Below, piece by piece: positions 24,259 through 34,238 of a DNA stretch of 64,000 bases. Every line of letters starts with the position of its first letter. Position 1 is the first letter of the stretch. The notes under the pieces were generated by a model, which saw nothing but the letters and a program-made list of their open reading frames with translations, had not been told where the DNA came from and did not search any database. Source of the stretch: Rhodoferax lacus (GTDB taxonomy: Bacteria; Pseudomonadota; Gammaproteobacteria; Burkholderiales; Burkholderiaceae_C); assembly GCF_003415675.1 (NCBI RefSeq), contig NZ_QFZK01000007.1, positions 144,807 through 208,806 of the forward strand. Direction: 5' to 3'. Position numbers and translations under genes: made by a program.

Positions 24259-26985
24259 TCAACCAAAAACAGCCTGCCACAAAGCCAACCCCGCCTCCCG
24301 CTCAACCACCACCTCCTCCACGCCCACTTGCGTGGGCTCTTCATTGAGCCGGGCGCGGTGCTGGATCTGGCGCAGCGTGCGGTAGGCCAGGGCGGCGTTG
24401 TCGCCGGTGTGGCCGCTCAGCAGGCCACAGGCCTGGGCGCGCTGCAGCAGGGCGATGTTGCCCACATTGGCGCGCAGCTCCGGGTGGGCCGCACTCTGGG
24501 ACAGCACCAGGTACTGCACGGCGAATTCGATATCGACCATGCCGCCTGCGCTGTGCTTCACGTCAAACTGGCCGTCAAGCACCGTGCGTGCCTTGCTGAC
24601 CTTGGCGCGCATGTCCATGATCTCGGCGCGCAGGGCGGCCGTGTCGCGTGGCGTGGTGATTACCGCCTCGCGCACCGCCTCAAAGCGCTGCTGCATGGCC
24701 GCGTCACCCAGCACACAGCGCGCGCGCGTCATGGCCTGGTGCTCCCAGGTCCAGGCGGCGTTGCTGCCGCGCTGCTGCTGGTAGTTGGCGTAGGCATCAA
24801 AGCTGGTGATCAGCAGTCCGGAGTTGCCGTTGGGCCGCAGCGCGGTGTCGATCTCGTAGAGGTCGCCCTCGCCGGTCTTCACGGTGAGCCAGTTGATCAG
24901 CTTGCGGATGAGTGCGCCATAGACCTCGAAGGCGCGGTCATCCTCGTCATCGAACACAAACACAATGTCCAGGTCGCTGCCGTAGCCCAGCTCCAGGCCG
25001 CCGAGCTTGCCGTAGGCAATGACGGCAAAGCGGTGGTCCGGGCGGTGGCGGTTTTTCAGGCGCTCCCAGCACCAGCGGGTGGTGGTGCGCAGAATGCTCA
25101 AGGCCAGGGCACTCAAATCATCAGCCACCTGCTCCACCGTGATGCGGCCCTCCACATCGCGCGCCAGGGTGCGAAACACCTCGGCATGGTGGGCGCGGCG
25201 CAGCAGGTTGAGCAGCGCCTCGTCATCGTCCTCGCCGCTGGCGGCCAGGGCCTTGCGGCGGTGCTCCATCTCGGCTTCGAACTCAGTGGCGTCAAAGCGC
25301 TCGTCCAGCATGGCGCTGCCAGCCAGCTCGTCGATCACGCCGGGGTGCTGCATCAGGTAGCGCGCGGGCCACTTGGCCGCACCCAGCATGCGCAGCAGGC
25401 GCTCGTGCACGTTGGGGCGCTCCAGCAGCAGGGCCAGATAGCTCTCGCGGCGCAGCAGGGGCTCAATCCAGTCGGACAGGCGCACGGCGGCGTCCTCGCT
25501 CACCTTGCCCTCAGCCACCCACTGCGCGGTGCGCAGGATCAGCCGCCCCAGCCGCGCGCGCGACTCCTCGCGCAGCGCCAGCACCCGGGGGTGGGTCTGC
25601 CAGGTGGACAGGCGCTCGCGGAACTTGCCCTGGGTGTGGCCCAAGAGCACCTCGAAGTCACTGGCGTCGGGCGCTGCGCCCTTGCCGTTGCAACCCTTGC
25701 ATTCGGGTTGGGCGCCGCCCAAGAGCGCATCAAACTCATGGGCCACGCATTCGCGGTGGGCGTCGAGCTGGGCCAAAAAGCTGTGCGTGTTGGCAAAACC
25801 CATGGTCTGGGCCATCCACAGCAGGTCGTCATCATTCACCGGCAGCACATGGGTCTGCTGGTCGTCCAGGTACTGGATGCGGTGCTCCACCTGGCGCAAA
25901 AACACATAGGCCTGGGCCAGGTTGTCGGCCGCGCTCTGCGGCATCAGGCCGGCGCGGGCCACGCGCTGCAGCGCGCTCAAGGTGGGACGGGTGCGCAACT
26001 CGGGGAACTGGCCGCCGCGCACCACCTGCAGCAGCTGCACGGTGAATTCGATTTCGCGGATGCCCCCGCGCGAGAGCTTCACGTCGTTGCCACGTTCGGG
26101 GTGGCCGGCACTGCGCTTGGCGGCGTGCTCGCGGATCTGTCGGTGCAGGATGCGCAGGGCATCAAACACGTTGTAGTCCAGGTAACGCCGGAACACAAAG
26201 GGCACGATGATGGCGCGCAAGCCCTGTGCGCAGCCCGAGCCAATGGCGGCGCGCGGCGCCACCACACGGCTCTTGAGCCAGGCAAAGCGCTCCCATTCGC
26301 GGCCCTGCACCTGGAAGTATTCTTCGAGTGCGGCCAGCGACACCGCGGCCGGGCCGGAGTTGCCGTTGGGGCGCAGCGCCAGGTCCACGCGGAACACGAA
26401 GCCGTGCTCGGTGCTTTCGCCCACCAGCGCATAGATGGCGCGCACCTGCTTGGCAAAGAACTCCTGGTTGGAAATCCGTCCGCGTCCCTGCGCGCTGCCG
26501 TTGGTCTCGCCGTCCTGGTCGTAAACGTAGATCAGGTCGATGTCGCTGGACACATTGAGCTCGCGCGCACCGAGCTTGCCCATGCCGATGATGCACAGCT
26601 GGGCTGCTTCGCCATTGGCGCCCAAGGGCACGCCATGGGTCTCCTGCAGGCTGTGCTGGCTCTCGGCAAAGGCCAGGTCCAGTGACCACTCGGCCAGTTC
26701 GGTCATGCTGGCTGCCACCTCGGCCAGGGGGCAGGACTGGTCACAGTCCAGCGCCAGCAGGCGCTCCAGCACCAGTTGGCGTGTGGCCCGCAGCGCACCG
26801 GGAAAATCCAGCCCACCGTGGCGCAGGGAGTCAAACACGCTCTGCATGGCCGCGCGCCTGGGAACACCCACAGGCAGCAGGGCCAATTCCCCGGCATAGC
26901 GGCGCCGCACACGCTGGCCAAAGCGCGGGTAGGCGGACCCGGTGGAGGCGCCCAGGGCGGCTGGAGCTGCGTCGAGGGGGGTCAT
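24259..26985 (-). CDS. glnE: Bifunctional glutamine synthetase adenylyltransferase/deadenylylase
   Basis: A 908-residue GlnE, which adenylylates glutamine synthetase (inactivating it) and removes AMP in response to PII state. It has the two nucleotidyltransferase domains: GMGKLGARELNVSSDIDLI at about 130-150, and AYGKLGGLELGYGSDLDIV at about 653-672, each with the D-x-D metal pair. Helical linker domains separate them. A Cys-rich CKGCNG segment near 440 is unusual but lies in a variable linker. E. coli GlnE has 946 residues, so it is full length. The start is unsure: ATG 26985 (MTPLDAAP) has AGGA close by; ATG 26997 is possible. It is divergent from yhdP with only ~27 nt between. Confidence 0.95.
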   Translation of the reverse strand: MTPLDAAPAALGASTGSAYPRFGQRVRRRYAGELALLPVGVPRRAAMQSVFDSLRHGGLDFPGALRATRQLVLERLLALDCDQSCPLAEVAASMTELAEWSLDLAFAESQHSLQETHGVPLGANGEAAQLCIIGMGKLGARELNVSSDIDLIYVYDQDGETNGSAQGRGRISNQEFFAKQVRAIYALVGESTEHGFVFRVDLALRPNGNSGPAAVSLAALEEYFQVQGREWERFAWLKSRVVAPRAAIGSGCAQGLRAIIVPFVFRRYLDYNVFDALRILHRQIREHAAKRSAGHPERGNDVKLSRGGIREIEFTVQLLQVVRGGQFPELRTRPTLSALQRVARAGLMPQSAADNLAQAYVFLRQVEHRIQYLDDQQTHVLPVNDDDLLWMAQTMGFANTHSFLAQLDAHRECVAHEFDALLGGAQPECKGCNGKGAAPDASDFEVLLGHTQGKFRERLSTWQTHPRVLALREESRARLGRLILRTAQWVAEGKVSEDAAVRLSDWIEPLLRRESYLALLLERPNVHERLLRMLGAAKWPARYLMQHPGVIDELAGSAMLDERFDATEFEAEMEHRRKALAASGEDDDEALLNLLRRAHHAEVFRTLARDVEGRITVEQVADDLSALALSILRTTTRWCWERLKNRHRPDHRFAVIAYGKLGGLELGYGSDLDIVFVFDDEDDRAFEVYGALIRKLINWLTVKTGEGDLYEIDTALRPNGNSGLLITSFDAYANYQQQRGSNAAWTWEHQAMTRARCVLGDAAMQQRFEAVREAVITTPRDTAALRAEIMDMRAKVSKARTVLDGQFDVKHSAGGMVDIEFAVQYLVLSQSAAHPELRANVGNIALLQRAQACGLLSGHTGDNAALAYRTLRQIQHRARLNEEPTQVGVEEVVVEREAGLALWQAVFG

Positions 26986-27012
26986 AATTCCTGACATGGT
27001 GAAGACAGAACA

Positions 27013-30000
27013 ATGCCACAAGCGAACCTGACCCCGTCCCGGTGGCTCAGCGCCTTTGCGTGCGCGTCACGCTGGCTCTTGTGGATTCTTGCTGCGGCCT
27101 GGATCACTTCAGGCCTGCTGTGGGGCGGATTGCATTTTCTGATTGTGCCGCGAATCGGCGAATTCCGTCCGTGGCTGGAGCAGCAGGCCAGCCAGCGCAT
27201 GGGCATTGGCGTGCGCATCGGCGATATCGTGGCCACCTCCAACGGCCTGATTCCTTCGGTCGAACTGCGTGATGTGCGCCTGCTGGATGCTGATGGCCGC
27301 GAGGCCCTGCGCCTGCCCTCGGTGCTGGCAGCCCTCTCGGTGCGCTCGGCTGTGGGCCTGGGTTTTGAGCAGTTGTACGTGGCAGCGCCCGAGCTCGATG
27401 TGCGCCGCAGCGCCGATGGCCGCATCTGGATTGCGGGCTTTGTCCTGCCTGAGGCCACGACCGACGGCAGCGCTGCGGCCGACTGGGTGTTTGCCCAGAC
27501 CGAGCTGGTGGTGCGTGGCGGGCGCGTGCGCTGGAGCGACGAATTGCGCGGCCTGCCCACGCTGGAGCTGGCCGATGTGGACGTGCTGATCCGCAACCGC
27601 GGGCGCAACCACAGCCTGCGCGTGGATGCCGATCCGCCCACCGGTTGGGGCACACGCCTGTCGTTGCAGGGCAAATTTTTGCAGCCGCTGTTCTCGCGCC
27701 GCCATGGTGACTGGCGCAACTGGAGCGGGCAGCTGTATGCCGAGGCCTCGCAGGTCGACCTGGAACAGCTGCGCAACTATGTGGACCTGGGGCTTGACCT
27801 GCGCCAGGGCGCGGGCTCGCTGCGCGCCTGGGTGGATGTGGACCACGCAGTGCTGCTGGGCGCCACCGCCGATGTGGCCTTGCAGAAGGTGACCGTGAAG
27901 CTGGCACCTGCCCTGGAGCCGCTGGACCTGGAGCGGGTAAGTGGCCGTCTGGGCGTGCAACTGCTCGATGGAGGTCGCACCTTCTCCACGCAGGCGCTGG
28001 CGTTTGACACCCGCGACGGTCTGCACTGGCCGGGTGGCAATGTGCAGCTCAGCCTGTTCGAGGCAAATGCCCAGCAGGACGCACATGGCACCTTGGTGGC
28101 CGACCGGCTGGACCTGGCGGCCATCCGTGAAATTGCCAGCCGCCTGCCTCTCAATGCGGCCGTGCACGAGGGCTTCCAGCGCCTCGCGCCCCAGGGCCTG
28201 GTGGAGAAGATCAAGCTGGACTGGCAGGGCAATATCGGTAGTCCGGCCCGTTTTGGCGCCACCGGCCGGGTGACACAACTGGTGCTGGCGGCCCAGCCAC
28301 GGGTGAACCTCGGCATACCCGGCCTGCGTGGTGCCACGGTGGATTTTGATATGAACCAGAGCGGCGGGCGCGCCACACTGGCGCTGCAGGACGGCAGCAT
28401 TGAATTCCCCGGCGTGTTTGAAAAACCGGTGGTGGCCTTTGACAGCCTGACGGGCGATGTGCAGTGGAAGCTGGACGGCACGCACATCAGCGTGGAGACC
28501 GGCAAGCTGCGCTTCGCCAACCCGGATGCGCAGGGCGAAGCCCAAATCAAATGGCAGACCGCGCCGGTGCCAAACGGTGGATCGCTGGAGCTGCGCTTTC
28601 CCGGCGTGCTGGACCTCAGCGGTACCCTGGGCCGCGCCAATCTGGCCGCCCTGCCGCGCTACCTGCCGCTGGACATGGACAAGGAGGCGCGCGACTACCT
28701 GGCGCAGGCGCTGGTGGCCGGTGAGGGCAGCAACGCGCGCTTTCGCGTCAAGGGCGACCTGGCCAGGTTTCCGTTCAGCACGCCCAAGCAGGGCGAATTC
28801 CAGATTGCAGGTGCCATCCGGAACGCCAGCTATGCCTACGCTCCGCCGCTGGTCATGCCCGAAGGCAGTCCGCCCTGGCCGCTGCTGACCCAGGTCTCGG
28901 GCGACTTGCTGCTGGACCACGACAGCCTGCAGATCAAGGCGGCCAAAGGTTTGCTGGCAACGGGCACCGGCTTGCAGTTTGGCAAGACCGAGGTGGCTAT
29001 CAGCAAGCTGTATGACGCGCCGCTGGTCAGCGTCACGGCCGAGGCGCGTGGGCCGCTGACCGAAGCCCTGGCCTTTGTGAACGCCTCGCCGGTGGGCGGC
29101 TGGATCGGCAATGCGCTGGCCCGCACCACCGTGAGCGGCAGCGCCGACTACAAGGTTCGCCTGTCCATTCCGGTGCAGCATGCCGACAAGTCCACGGTGC
29201 AGGGCAGCATCGCCCTGGGCGGCAATGACTTCCAGTTTGCGCCGGCCGTGCCGCGTGTGAGCCGGGCCAAGGGCGTTATTGCCTTTACCGAGGGCGGTTT
29301 TTCACTTGCGGGCGTGCAGGCGCGCGCCCTGGGCGGGGACGTGCGCGTCGAGGGCGCCATGAATTTTGGCAACACGCCCTTGGCGCGCAACACGCCCGGT
29401 GCCTTGCGCATGAATGGTGTGGCCACGGCCGAAGGCCTGCGCCTGGCCACTGAACTGGGGCCTGCCGCGCGGCTGGCGCAGTTCAGCAGTGGCAGCACGC
29501 CCTACAGCGCCACACTGGCCATCAAGTCGGGCGTGCCGGAGCTGCTGGTCAGCAGCACCCTGAACGGATTGGCCCTGAGCCTGCCACCGCCCTTTGCCAA
29601 GGCCGCTGAAGCCAACCTGCCCCTGCGCCTGGAGACCACGCTGGTGCGGGGTACCCAGACCGGTGCCGGGCGTCTGCAGGACCAGTTGCAAGTGGACCTG
29701 GGCCGCCTGGCCAGTCTGGTCTATGTGCGTGACATCGCGGGCGCCGAGCCCCGGGTGCTGCGCGGCTCCATTGCCCTGGGCCTGGGTGTCAATGAATCGG
29801 CTCCCCTGCCTGCCGAGGGCGTGGTGGCCAATGTGAACCTGCCCCAGCTGGATGTGGACGCCTGGAGTGCCGTGGTCACGCGCCTGGCAGCGGCCGCTCC
29901 GGGTTCGGGCAATGCCGTGCCGGACGCAGCCACCCTGTCCTACCTGCCCAACAGCATGGCTCTGCGCGCGCGCGAACTCACGGTGGGCGGGCGCCAGTTC

Positions 30001-31119
30001 AACCAGGTTGTGCTGGGGGGCGCGCGCGAGGGCCCGGTCTGGCGCGGCAATGTGGATGCCACCGAGCTCAATGGCTATGTGGAGTACCGCCAAAGCAGCG
30101 GCAGCACGCCCGGGCGCGTGTATGCGCGCCTGACGCACCTGGTCATAGGCCAGGCGGCGCAGCAGGAGGTGGAGGCTTTGCTGGACCAGCAGCCCGCCAC
30201 CGTCCCGGCACTGGACGTGGTGGTGGAAGACATGGAGCTGCGTGGCAAAAAGCTGGGCCGCGTGGACATCCAGGCCGTCAATCTGGGCGGCCCGGTGCGA
30301 GAGGGCGCGCGCGAGTGGCGCCTCAATCGCTTCAACATCAGCACGCCCGATGCCACGTTCACCGCCACGGGCAATTGGGCCCAGGTGAATGCGCAGGCCC
30401 CGGCGGCGTCGGCAGGCAGCGGCGCACGCAGGCGCACCGCGCTGAATTTCACGCTTGATGTGGCTGACACGGGCGACCTGCTCAAGCGCCTGGGCACGCC
30501 CGGCGTGATTGCCAAGGGCAAAGGCGTGGTGGCAGGTCAGGTGTCCTGGCTGGGCTCGCCGTTTTCGCCGGACTACGCCAGCATGGGTGGGGGCTTCAAC
30601 GTGAACATGGAGTCCGGCCAGTTCCTCAAGGCCGACCCCGGCATTGCCAAGCTGCTGGGCGTGCTGAGCCTGCAGTCCCTGCCGCGGCGCCTGGTGCTGG
30701 ACTTCCGCGATGTGTTCAGCGACGGCTTTGCCTTTGACTTTGTGCGCGGCGACGTCACCATCGAGCGTGGTCTGGCGCGCACCAACAACCTGCAGATGAA
30801 AGGCGTGAACGCCGCCGTGCTGATGGAAGGCCAGGCCGACATTGCCAAAGAGACGCAAAACCTCAAGGTGGTGGTGATTCCGGAGATCAACGTGGCCAGT
30901 GCCTCGCTGATCTACTCGGCCATCAACCCGCTGATCGGCCTGACCACCTTCCTGGCCAACGTCATCTTGCGCAAACCCCTGATCGAGGCCAACACCCAGG
31001 AGTTCCTGATCGACGGCACCTGGGTCGACCCGCATGTCACCAAGGTCGAGCGCAAGCCCGAAGCCCCCGCCGCTCCAGCCCCCGCTACATCCGCACCCTC
31101 CAAGGAAACCCAGCCATGA
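27013..31119 (+). CDS. yhdP: YhdP-family AsmA-like giant envelope protein
   Basis: A 1368-residue protein with one N-terminal membrane helix (about residues 14-45), then a very long beta-rich periplasmic part of the AsmA/DUF3971 type and a C-terminal AsmA_2-like end (GGFNVNMESGQFLKADPG, then VVVIPEINVASASLIYS). YhdP, TamB and YdbH are bridge-like proteins that move phospholipid from inner to outer membrane in E. coli; length (E. coli YhdP 1266) fits. The start ATG 27013 is followed by a basic stretch before the helix. It is translationally coupled to the nitrilase gene (ATGA overlap), a pairing common in betaproteobacteria. Confidence 0.92.
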   Translation: MPQANLTPSRWLSAFACASRWLLWILAAAWITSGLLWGGLHFLIVPRIGEFRPWLEQQASQRMGIGVRIGDIVATSNGLIPSVELRDVRLLDADGREALRLPSVLAALSVRSAVGLGFEQLYVAAPELDVRRSADGRIWIAGFVLPEATTDGSAAADWVFAQTELVVRGGRVRWSDELRGLPTLELADVDVLIRNRGRNHSLRVDADPPTGWGTRLSLQGKFLQPLFSRRHGDWRNWSGQLYAEASQVDLEQLRNYVDLGLDLRQGAGSLRAWVDVDHAVLLGATADVALQKVTVKLAPALEPLDLERVSGRLGVQLLDGGRTFSTQALAFDTRDGLHWPGGNVQLSLFEANAQQDAHGTLVADRLDLAAIREIASRLPLNAAVHEGFQRLAPQGLVEKIKLDWQGNIGSPARFGATGRVTQLVLAAQPRVNLGIPGLRGATVDFDMNQSGGRATLALQDGSIEFPGVFEKPVVAFDSLTGDVQWKLDGTHISVETGKLRFANPDAQGEAQIKWQTAPVPNGGSLELRFPGVLDLSGTLGRANLAALPRYLPLDMDKEARDYLAQALVAGEGSNARFRVKGDLARFPFSTPKQGEFQIAGAIRNASYAYAPPLVMPEGSPPWPLLTQVSGDLLLDHDSLQIKAAKGLLATGTGLQFGKTEVAISKLYDAPLVSVTAEARGPLTEALAFVNASPVGGWIGNALARTTVSGSADYKVRLSIPVQHADKSTVQGSIALGGNDFQFAPAVPRVSRAKGVIAFTEGGFSLAGVQARALGGDVRVEGAMNFGNTPLARNTPGALRMNGVATAEGLRLATELGPAARLAQFSSGSTPYSATLAIKSGVPELLVSSTLNGLALSLPPPFAKAAEANLPLRLETTLVRGTQTGAGRLQDQLQVDLGRLASLVYVRDIAGAEPRVLRGSIALGLGVNESAPLPAEGVVANVNLPQLDVDAWSAVVTRLAAAAPGSGNAVPDAATLSYLPNSMALRARELTVGGRQFNQVVLGGAREGPVWRGNVDATELNGYVEYRQSSGSTPGRVYARLTHLVIGQAAQQEVEALLDQQPATVPALDVVVEDMELRGKKLGRVDIQAVNLGGPVREGAREWRLNRFNISTPDATFTATGNWAQVNAQAPAASAGSGARRRTALNFTLDVADTGDLLKRLGTPGVIAKGKGVVAGQVSWLGSPFSPDYASMGGGFNVNMESGQFLKADPGIAKLLGVLSLQSLPRRLVLDFRDVFSDGFAFDFVRGDVTIERGLARTNNLQMKGVNAAVLMEGQADIAKETQNLKVVVIPEINVASASLIYSAINPLIGLTTFLANVILRKPLIEANTQEFLIDGTWVDPHVTKVERKPEAPAAPAPATSAPSKETQP

Positions 31120-31931
31120 AAATCGCCGCCCTCCAGATGGTGTCCACCGGCCAGGTAGCCGACAACCTGCAGCAGGCCGGCCTGCTCTTGCAGCAAGCCG
31201 CAGACCAGGGCGCCGAGCTGGCTGTGCTGCCGGAATACTTTTGCCTGATCGGCCAGCATGACGCCGACAAGCTGGCCATCCAGGAGCCCTTTGGCAGTGG
31301 CCCCATCCAGCAGTTTCTGGCAGATGCGGCGCAACGTCTGGGCCTGTGGATTGTGGGCGGCACCCTGCCGCTCACCGGGGCCGGGGACAACAAGGTTTTC
31401 AACAGCTCGCTGGCCTTCAACCCGCAGGGGGAGTGCGTGGCGCGCTACGACAAGATCCACCTGTTTCGCTTTGACAATGGCCGCGAGGCCTATGACGAGT
31501 CGCGCGTGCTGGACCGTGGCCACACGCCCACGCGCTTTGCCTTGCCCTCCCAGGATGGCCACACCTGGCAGATCGGCATGAGCGTGTGCTACGACCTGCG
31601 CTTTGCCGAGCTCTACCGCAGCTATGCGGCACAGGGCGTGGATTTGCTGTTGGTGCCCGCGGCCTTTACCCACACCACCGGACGCGCGCATTGGGAGGTG
31701 CTGCTGCGTGCCCGTGCGATTGAAAACCTGGCCTATGTGGCCGCCGCTGCGCAGGGCGGGGTGCATCCCAATGGCCGCCAGACCTGGGGCCAGTCCATCG
31801 TGATCGATCCCTGGGGCAAGGTGCTGGCCGAGCAGGCGCAGGGTCAGGGTGTGGTGCTGGCCGAGCTCGATGCAGTTGCCATGCAGCACTGGCGCAGCCA
31901 GCTGCCGGCGCTGCAGCACCGTGTGCTATGA
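31116..31931 (+). CDS. Carbon-nitrogen hydrolase, Nit1/deaminated-glutathione-amidase type
   Basis: A 271-residue nitrilase-superfamily amidase. The catalytic triad is visible: Glu in AVLPEYFCL, Lys in YDKIHLFRFD, Cys in GMSVCYDLRFAELYR. The IHLFRFD and SVCYDLRFPE-like motifs are those of Nit1/YafV-branch enzymes, which clean up deaminated glutathione made by transaminase side reactions. Length is typical. The ATG overlaps the yhdP stop, so the two are co-expressed; a link between them is not explained. The 3' end overlaps a small minus-strand gene by 6 nt. Confidence 0.88.
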   Translation: MKIAALQMVSTGQVADNLQQAGLLLQQAADQGAELAVLPEYFCLIGQHDADKLAIQEPFGSGPIQQFLADAAQRLGLWIVGGTLPLTGAGDNKVFNSSLAFNPQGECVARYDKIHLFRFDNGREAYDESRVLDRGHTPTRFALPSQDGHTWQIGMSVCYDLRFAELYRSYAAQGVDLLLVPAAFTHTTGRAHWEVLLRARAIENLAYVAAAAQGGVHPNGRQTWGQSIVIDPWGKVLAEQAQGQGVVLAELDAVAMQHWRSQLPALQHRVL

Positions 31932-32060
31932 AGTCTGGTCTTTTTTCTCTTCGGTGGCCGCAGGCGGGTCACCATCCGGGCGTCCGGAAAACATGGTCCA
32001 CCAGATGATTCCAACAAACAGCAATCCGGCCCCCAGGGCTTCAAGCAACAAGAGTGTCAT
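31926..32060 (-). CDS. 44-residue single-pass membrane microprotein
   Basis: An open reading frame of 44 codons with its own ATG (32060) and TAG (31926). Translation gives an N-terminal membrane helix (MTLLLLEALGAGLLFVGI, then IWWTMF), followed by SGRPDGDPP and a charged tail (EEKKD). The hydrophobic-then-charged pattern, with a Trp-Trp interface pair, is that of conserved small membrane proteins in Comamonadaceae. It is too short for standard gene finders. Its start codon shares the tetranucleotide CATG with the start codon of mltA on the other strand. Function unknown. Confidence 0.6.
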   Translation of the reverse strand: MTLLLLEALGAGLLFVGIIWWTMFSGRPDGDPPAATEEKKDQTS

Positions 32061-33207
32061 GGTTCATTCTTTGGTTCTGTGGGGTATGGCCCTGATTGTA
32101 GGAATGCTCTCGGCCTGCGGCAGCGCGCCCATGCGGTACCCCTCCGACAGTGTGCCGGTTGCAGCGCCGGCCCCGGTGCCGGTCAAGCCTGCGGCCCCGG
32201 CGCCCGGTGCTGCAACCGGCCCCTCCAAGGGCCGCTGGACCACCGTGGCCTGGAGCGAGCTGCCGGGCTTCGAGGAAGACAACCTGTTCGAGGCCTGGAA
32301 CGCCTGGATCAAAAGCTGCGAGCGTCCCGCCCCCCAGTTCGCCAGCTATTGCGGCGATGTGCGCCGCCTGAGCATTGCCACACCCGAGCAGCAGCGCGAG
32401 TGGATGCGCCAGTCTTTCCAGCCGCAGCGCCTGGAGAGCAGCCAGGGTGACCCCAACGGGCTGCTCACCGGCTACTTCGAGCCGCAGCTCGACGCCAGCC
32501 GCGTGCCCACTGCCACCTTCACCGTGCCCCTCTATATGCCGCCGCGCACGCTGGGCCAGCGCAAGCCCTGGTACAACCGCCGCGAGATCGACACCCTGCC
32601 CGAGGCACAAGCCGCTTTGCAGGGCCGCGCCATTGCCTACCTGGCCGACCCGGTGGATGCCCTGGTGCTGCAGATCCAGGGCTCCGGGCGCCTGCGCGTG
32701 GCCCAGCCGGATGGCACATCCCGGCTGGTGCGCGTGGCCTATGCCGGCACCAACGACCAACCCTACCGCAGCGTGGGCCGCTGGCTGCTGGACCAGGGCC
32801 TTATCAAGGATGCCTCCTGGCCCGGCATCAAGGCCTGGCTGGCACAAAACCCGCAGCGCCAGCAGGAACTGCTGTGGAGCAACCCGCGCGTGGTGTTCTT
32901 CAAGGAAGAGGCCATGAGCGAGCTTGACGCCGCCTTCGGCCCCAAGGGTGCGCAGGGCGTGGCGCTCACGCCGGGCCGCTCGATTGCGGTGGATTCTTCC
33001 GGCAGCATTCCCTACGGCACACCGGTCTGGCTGGCCTCCACCGGCACGCAGACCAAACTGCAGCGCCTGGTGCTGGCACAGGACACGGGCAGCGCCATCG
33101 TCGGCGCGGTGCGCGCTGACTACTTTGCCGGTTGGGGCGTGGAAGCGCAGGAGCTGGCGGGCAGATTGCGCCAGCCGCTGCAGATGTGGGTGATCTGGCC
33201 GAAATAG
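32059..33207 (+). CDS. mltA: Membrane-bound lytic murein transglycosylase A
   Basis: A 382-residue lipoprotein transglycosylase that cuts peptidoglycan with formation of 1,6-anhydromuramic ends. The N-terminus is a lipoprotein signal ending in the lipobox LSAC (about residue 20), then a Pro/Ala-rich linker (about 30-58). The MltA domain includes LLTGYFEPQLDASR, LQIQGSGRLR, FFKEE and VLAQDTGSAIVGAVRADYF with the catalytic Asp. ATG 32059 is chosen because it places the signal peptide at the N-terminus; longer readings add unrelated residues. Upstream, AAGAG is a weak ribosome site. Confidence 0.93.
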   Translation: MVHSLVLWGMALIVGMLSACGSAPMRYPSDSVPVAAPAPVPVKPAAPAPGAATGPSKGRWTTVAWSELPGFEEDNLFEAWNAWIKSCERPAPQFASYCGDVRRLSIATPEQQREWMRQSFQPQRLESSQGDPNGLLTGYFEPQLDASRVPTATFTVPLYMPPRTLGQRKPWYNRREIDTLPEAQAALQGRAIAYLADPVDALVLQIQGSGRLRVAQPDGTSRLVRVAYAGTNDQPYRSVGRWLLDQGLIKDASWPGIKAWLAQNPQRQQELLWSNPRVVFFKEEAMSELDAAFGPKGAQGVALTPGRSIAVDSSGSIPYGTPVWLASTGTQTKLQRLVLAQDTGSAIVGAVRADYFAGWGVEAQELAGRLRQPLQMWVIWPK

Positions 33208-33266
33208 AGCAGATCACGGTACCATGCACCTTGCAAGGAATTACCCAAGATGAACTGGAGCACCCC

Positions 33267-34226
33267 ATGAGCAGCAACTCGGCAATGCGCGAGATCGACG
33301 AGCGCACCAACCTGACCGGCAACAGCATGTTCGAGCTGCTCCTGTTCCGACTGGGCGAGGCCAACGGCACGGCCAAACGCGAGCTGTTTGGCATCAATGT
33401 GTTCAAGGTGCGCGAGATCATGGTCATGCCCGAGATCACCGCCATGGTCAACGCCCCCAACACCGTCATGGGTGTGGCCAATATCCGCGGCCAGATGATT
33501 CCCGTCATCAACCTGCCCTTGATCACCGGCTGCAATCCCACCAAGGGGCTGGGCATCCTGCTGGTCACCGAATTCGCCCGCACCACCCAGGCCTTTGCCG
33601 TGGAAGAGGTCAATGAGATCGTGCGTCTGGAGTGGAAGCAGGTGCTCTCGGCCGAAGGCACGGGTGGCGGCCTGGTGACCAGCATCGCGCGCCTGGACGG
33701 CAACTCCGAGACCACCCGCCTGGCGCAGGTGCTGGACGTGGAGCAGATCCTGCGCGATGTGTTCCCCGAGCAGCACAAGAGCGTGGCCGAAGGCGCCGTG
33801 CTGCCCACCGCCACCATCGCCCCGGGTTCGGTGGTGCTGGCCGCCGACGACTCGGCCGTGGCCCGCATGATGATCGAGCAGGGCCTCAAGGCCATGAACA
33901 TCCCCTACATCATGACCAAGAGTGGCAAGGAGGCCTGGGACAAGCTGGCCTCGCTGCAGGCCGAGGCCGTGGCCCAGGGCAAGACCATGAAGGACAAGGT
34001 GGCCCTGGTGCTGACCGATCTGGAAATGCCCGAGATGGACGGCTTCACCCTCACCCGCAACATCAAGCAGGATGCGCGCTACACCGGCATCCCGGTGATC
34101 ATCCATTCGTCGCTGACCGGCAGCACCAACGAGAGCCACGTCAAGAGCGTGGGTGCCGACGCCTATGTGGCCAAGTTTGTGGCCGAAGAACTGGGCGCAA
34201 CCATTCGCCGGGTGCTGGAGCGCTGA
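33267..34226 (+). CDS. cheV: Chemotaxis coupling protein CheV
   Basis: A 319-residue CheV: an N-terminal CheW-like domain (about 20-170, MFELLLFRLGE through VNEIVRLEW) that joins receptors to CheA, and a C-terminal receiver domain (about 185-315) with the acidic pair in LAADDSAV, the phospho-acceptor Asp in LVLTDLEMPEMDG and the Lys in YVAKFV. CheV adjusts adaptation by phosphorylation. ATG 33267 has GGAG in front and matches the usual MSSNS-type start. It is 19 kb from the main che operon, standing beside mltA and an amino acid deaminase gene. Confidence 0.95.
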   Translation: MSSNSAMREIDERTNLTGNSMFELLLFRLGEANGTAKRELFGINVFKVREIMVMPEITAMVNAPNTVMGVANIRGQMIPVINLPLITGCNPTKGLGILLVTEFARTTQAFAVEEVNEIVRLEWKQVLSAEGTGGGLVTSIARLDGNSETTRLAQVLDVEQILRDVFPEQHKSVAEGAVLPTATIAPGSVVLAADDSAVARMMIEQGLKAMNIPYIMTKSGKEAWDKLASLQAEAVAQGKTMKDKVALVLTDLEMPEMDGFTLTRNIKQDARYTGIPVIIHSSLTGSTNESHVKSVGADAYVAKFVAEELGATIRRVLER

Positions 34227-34238
34227 CCGCGCGCTGCC

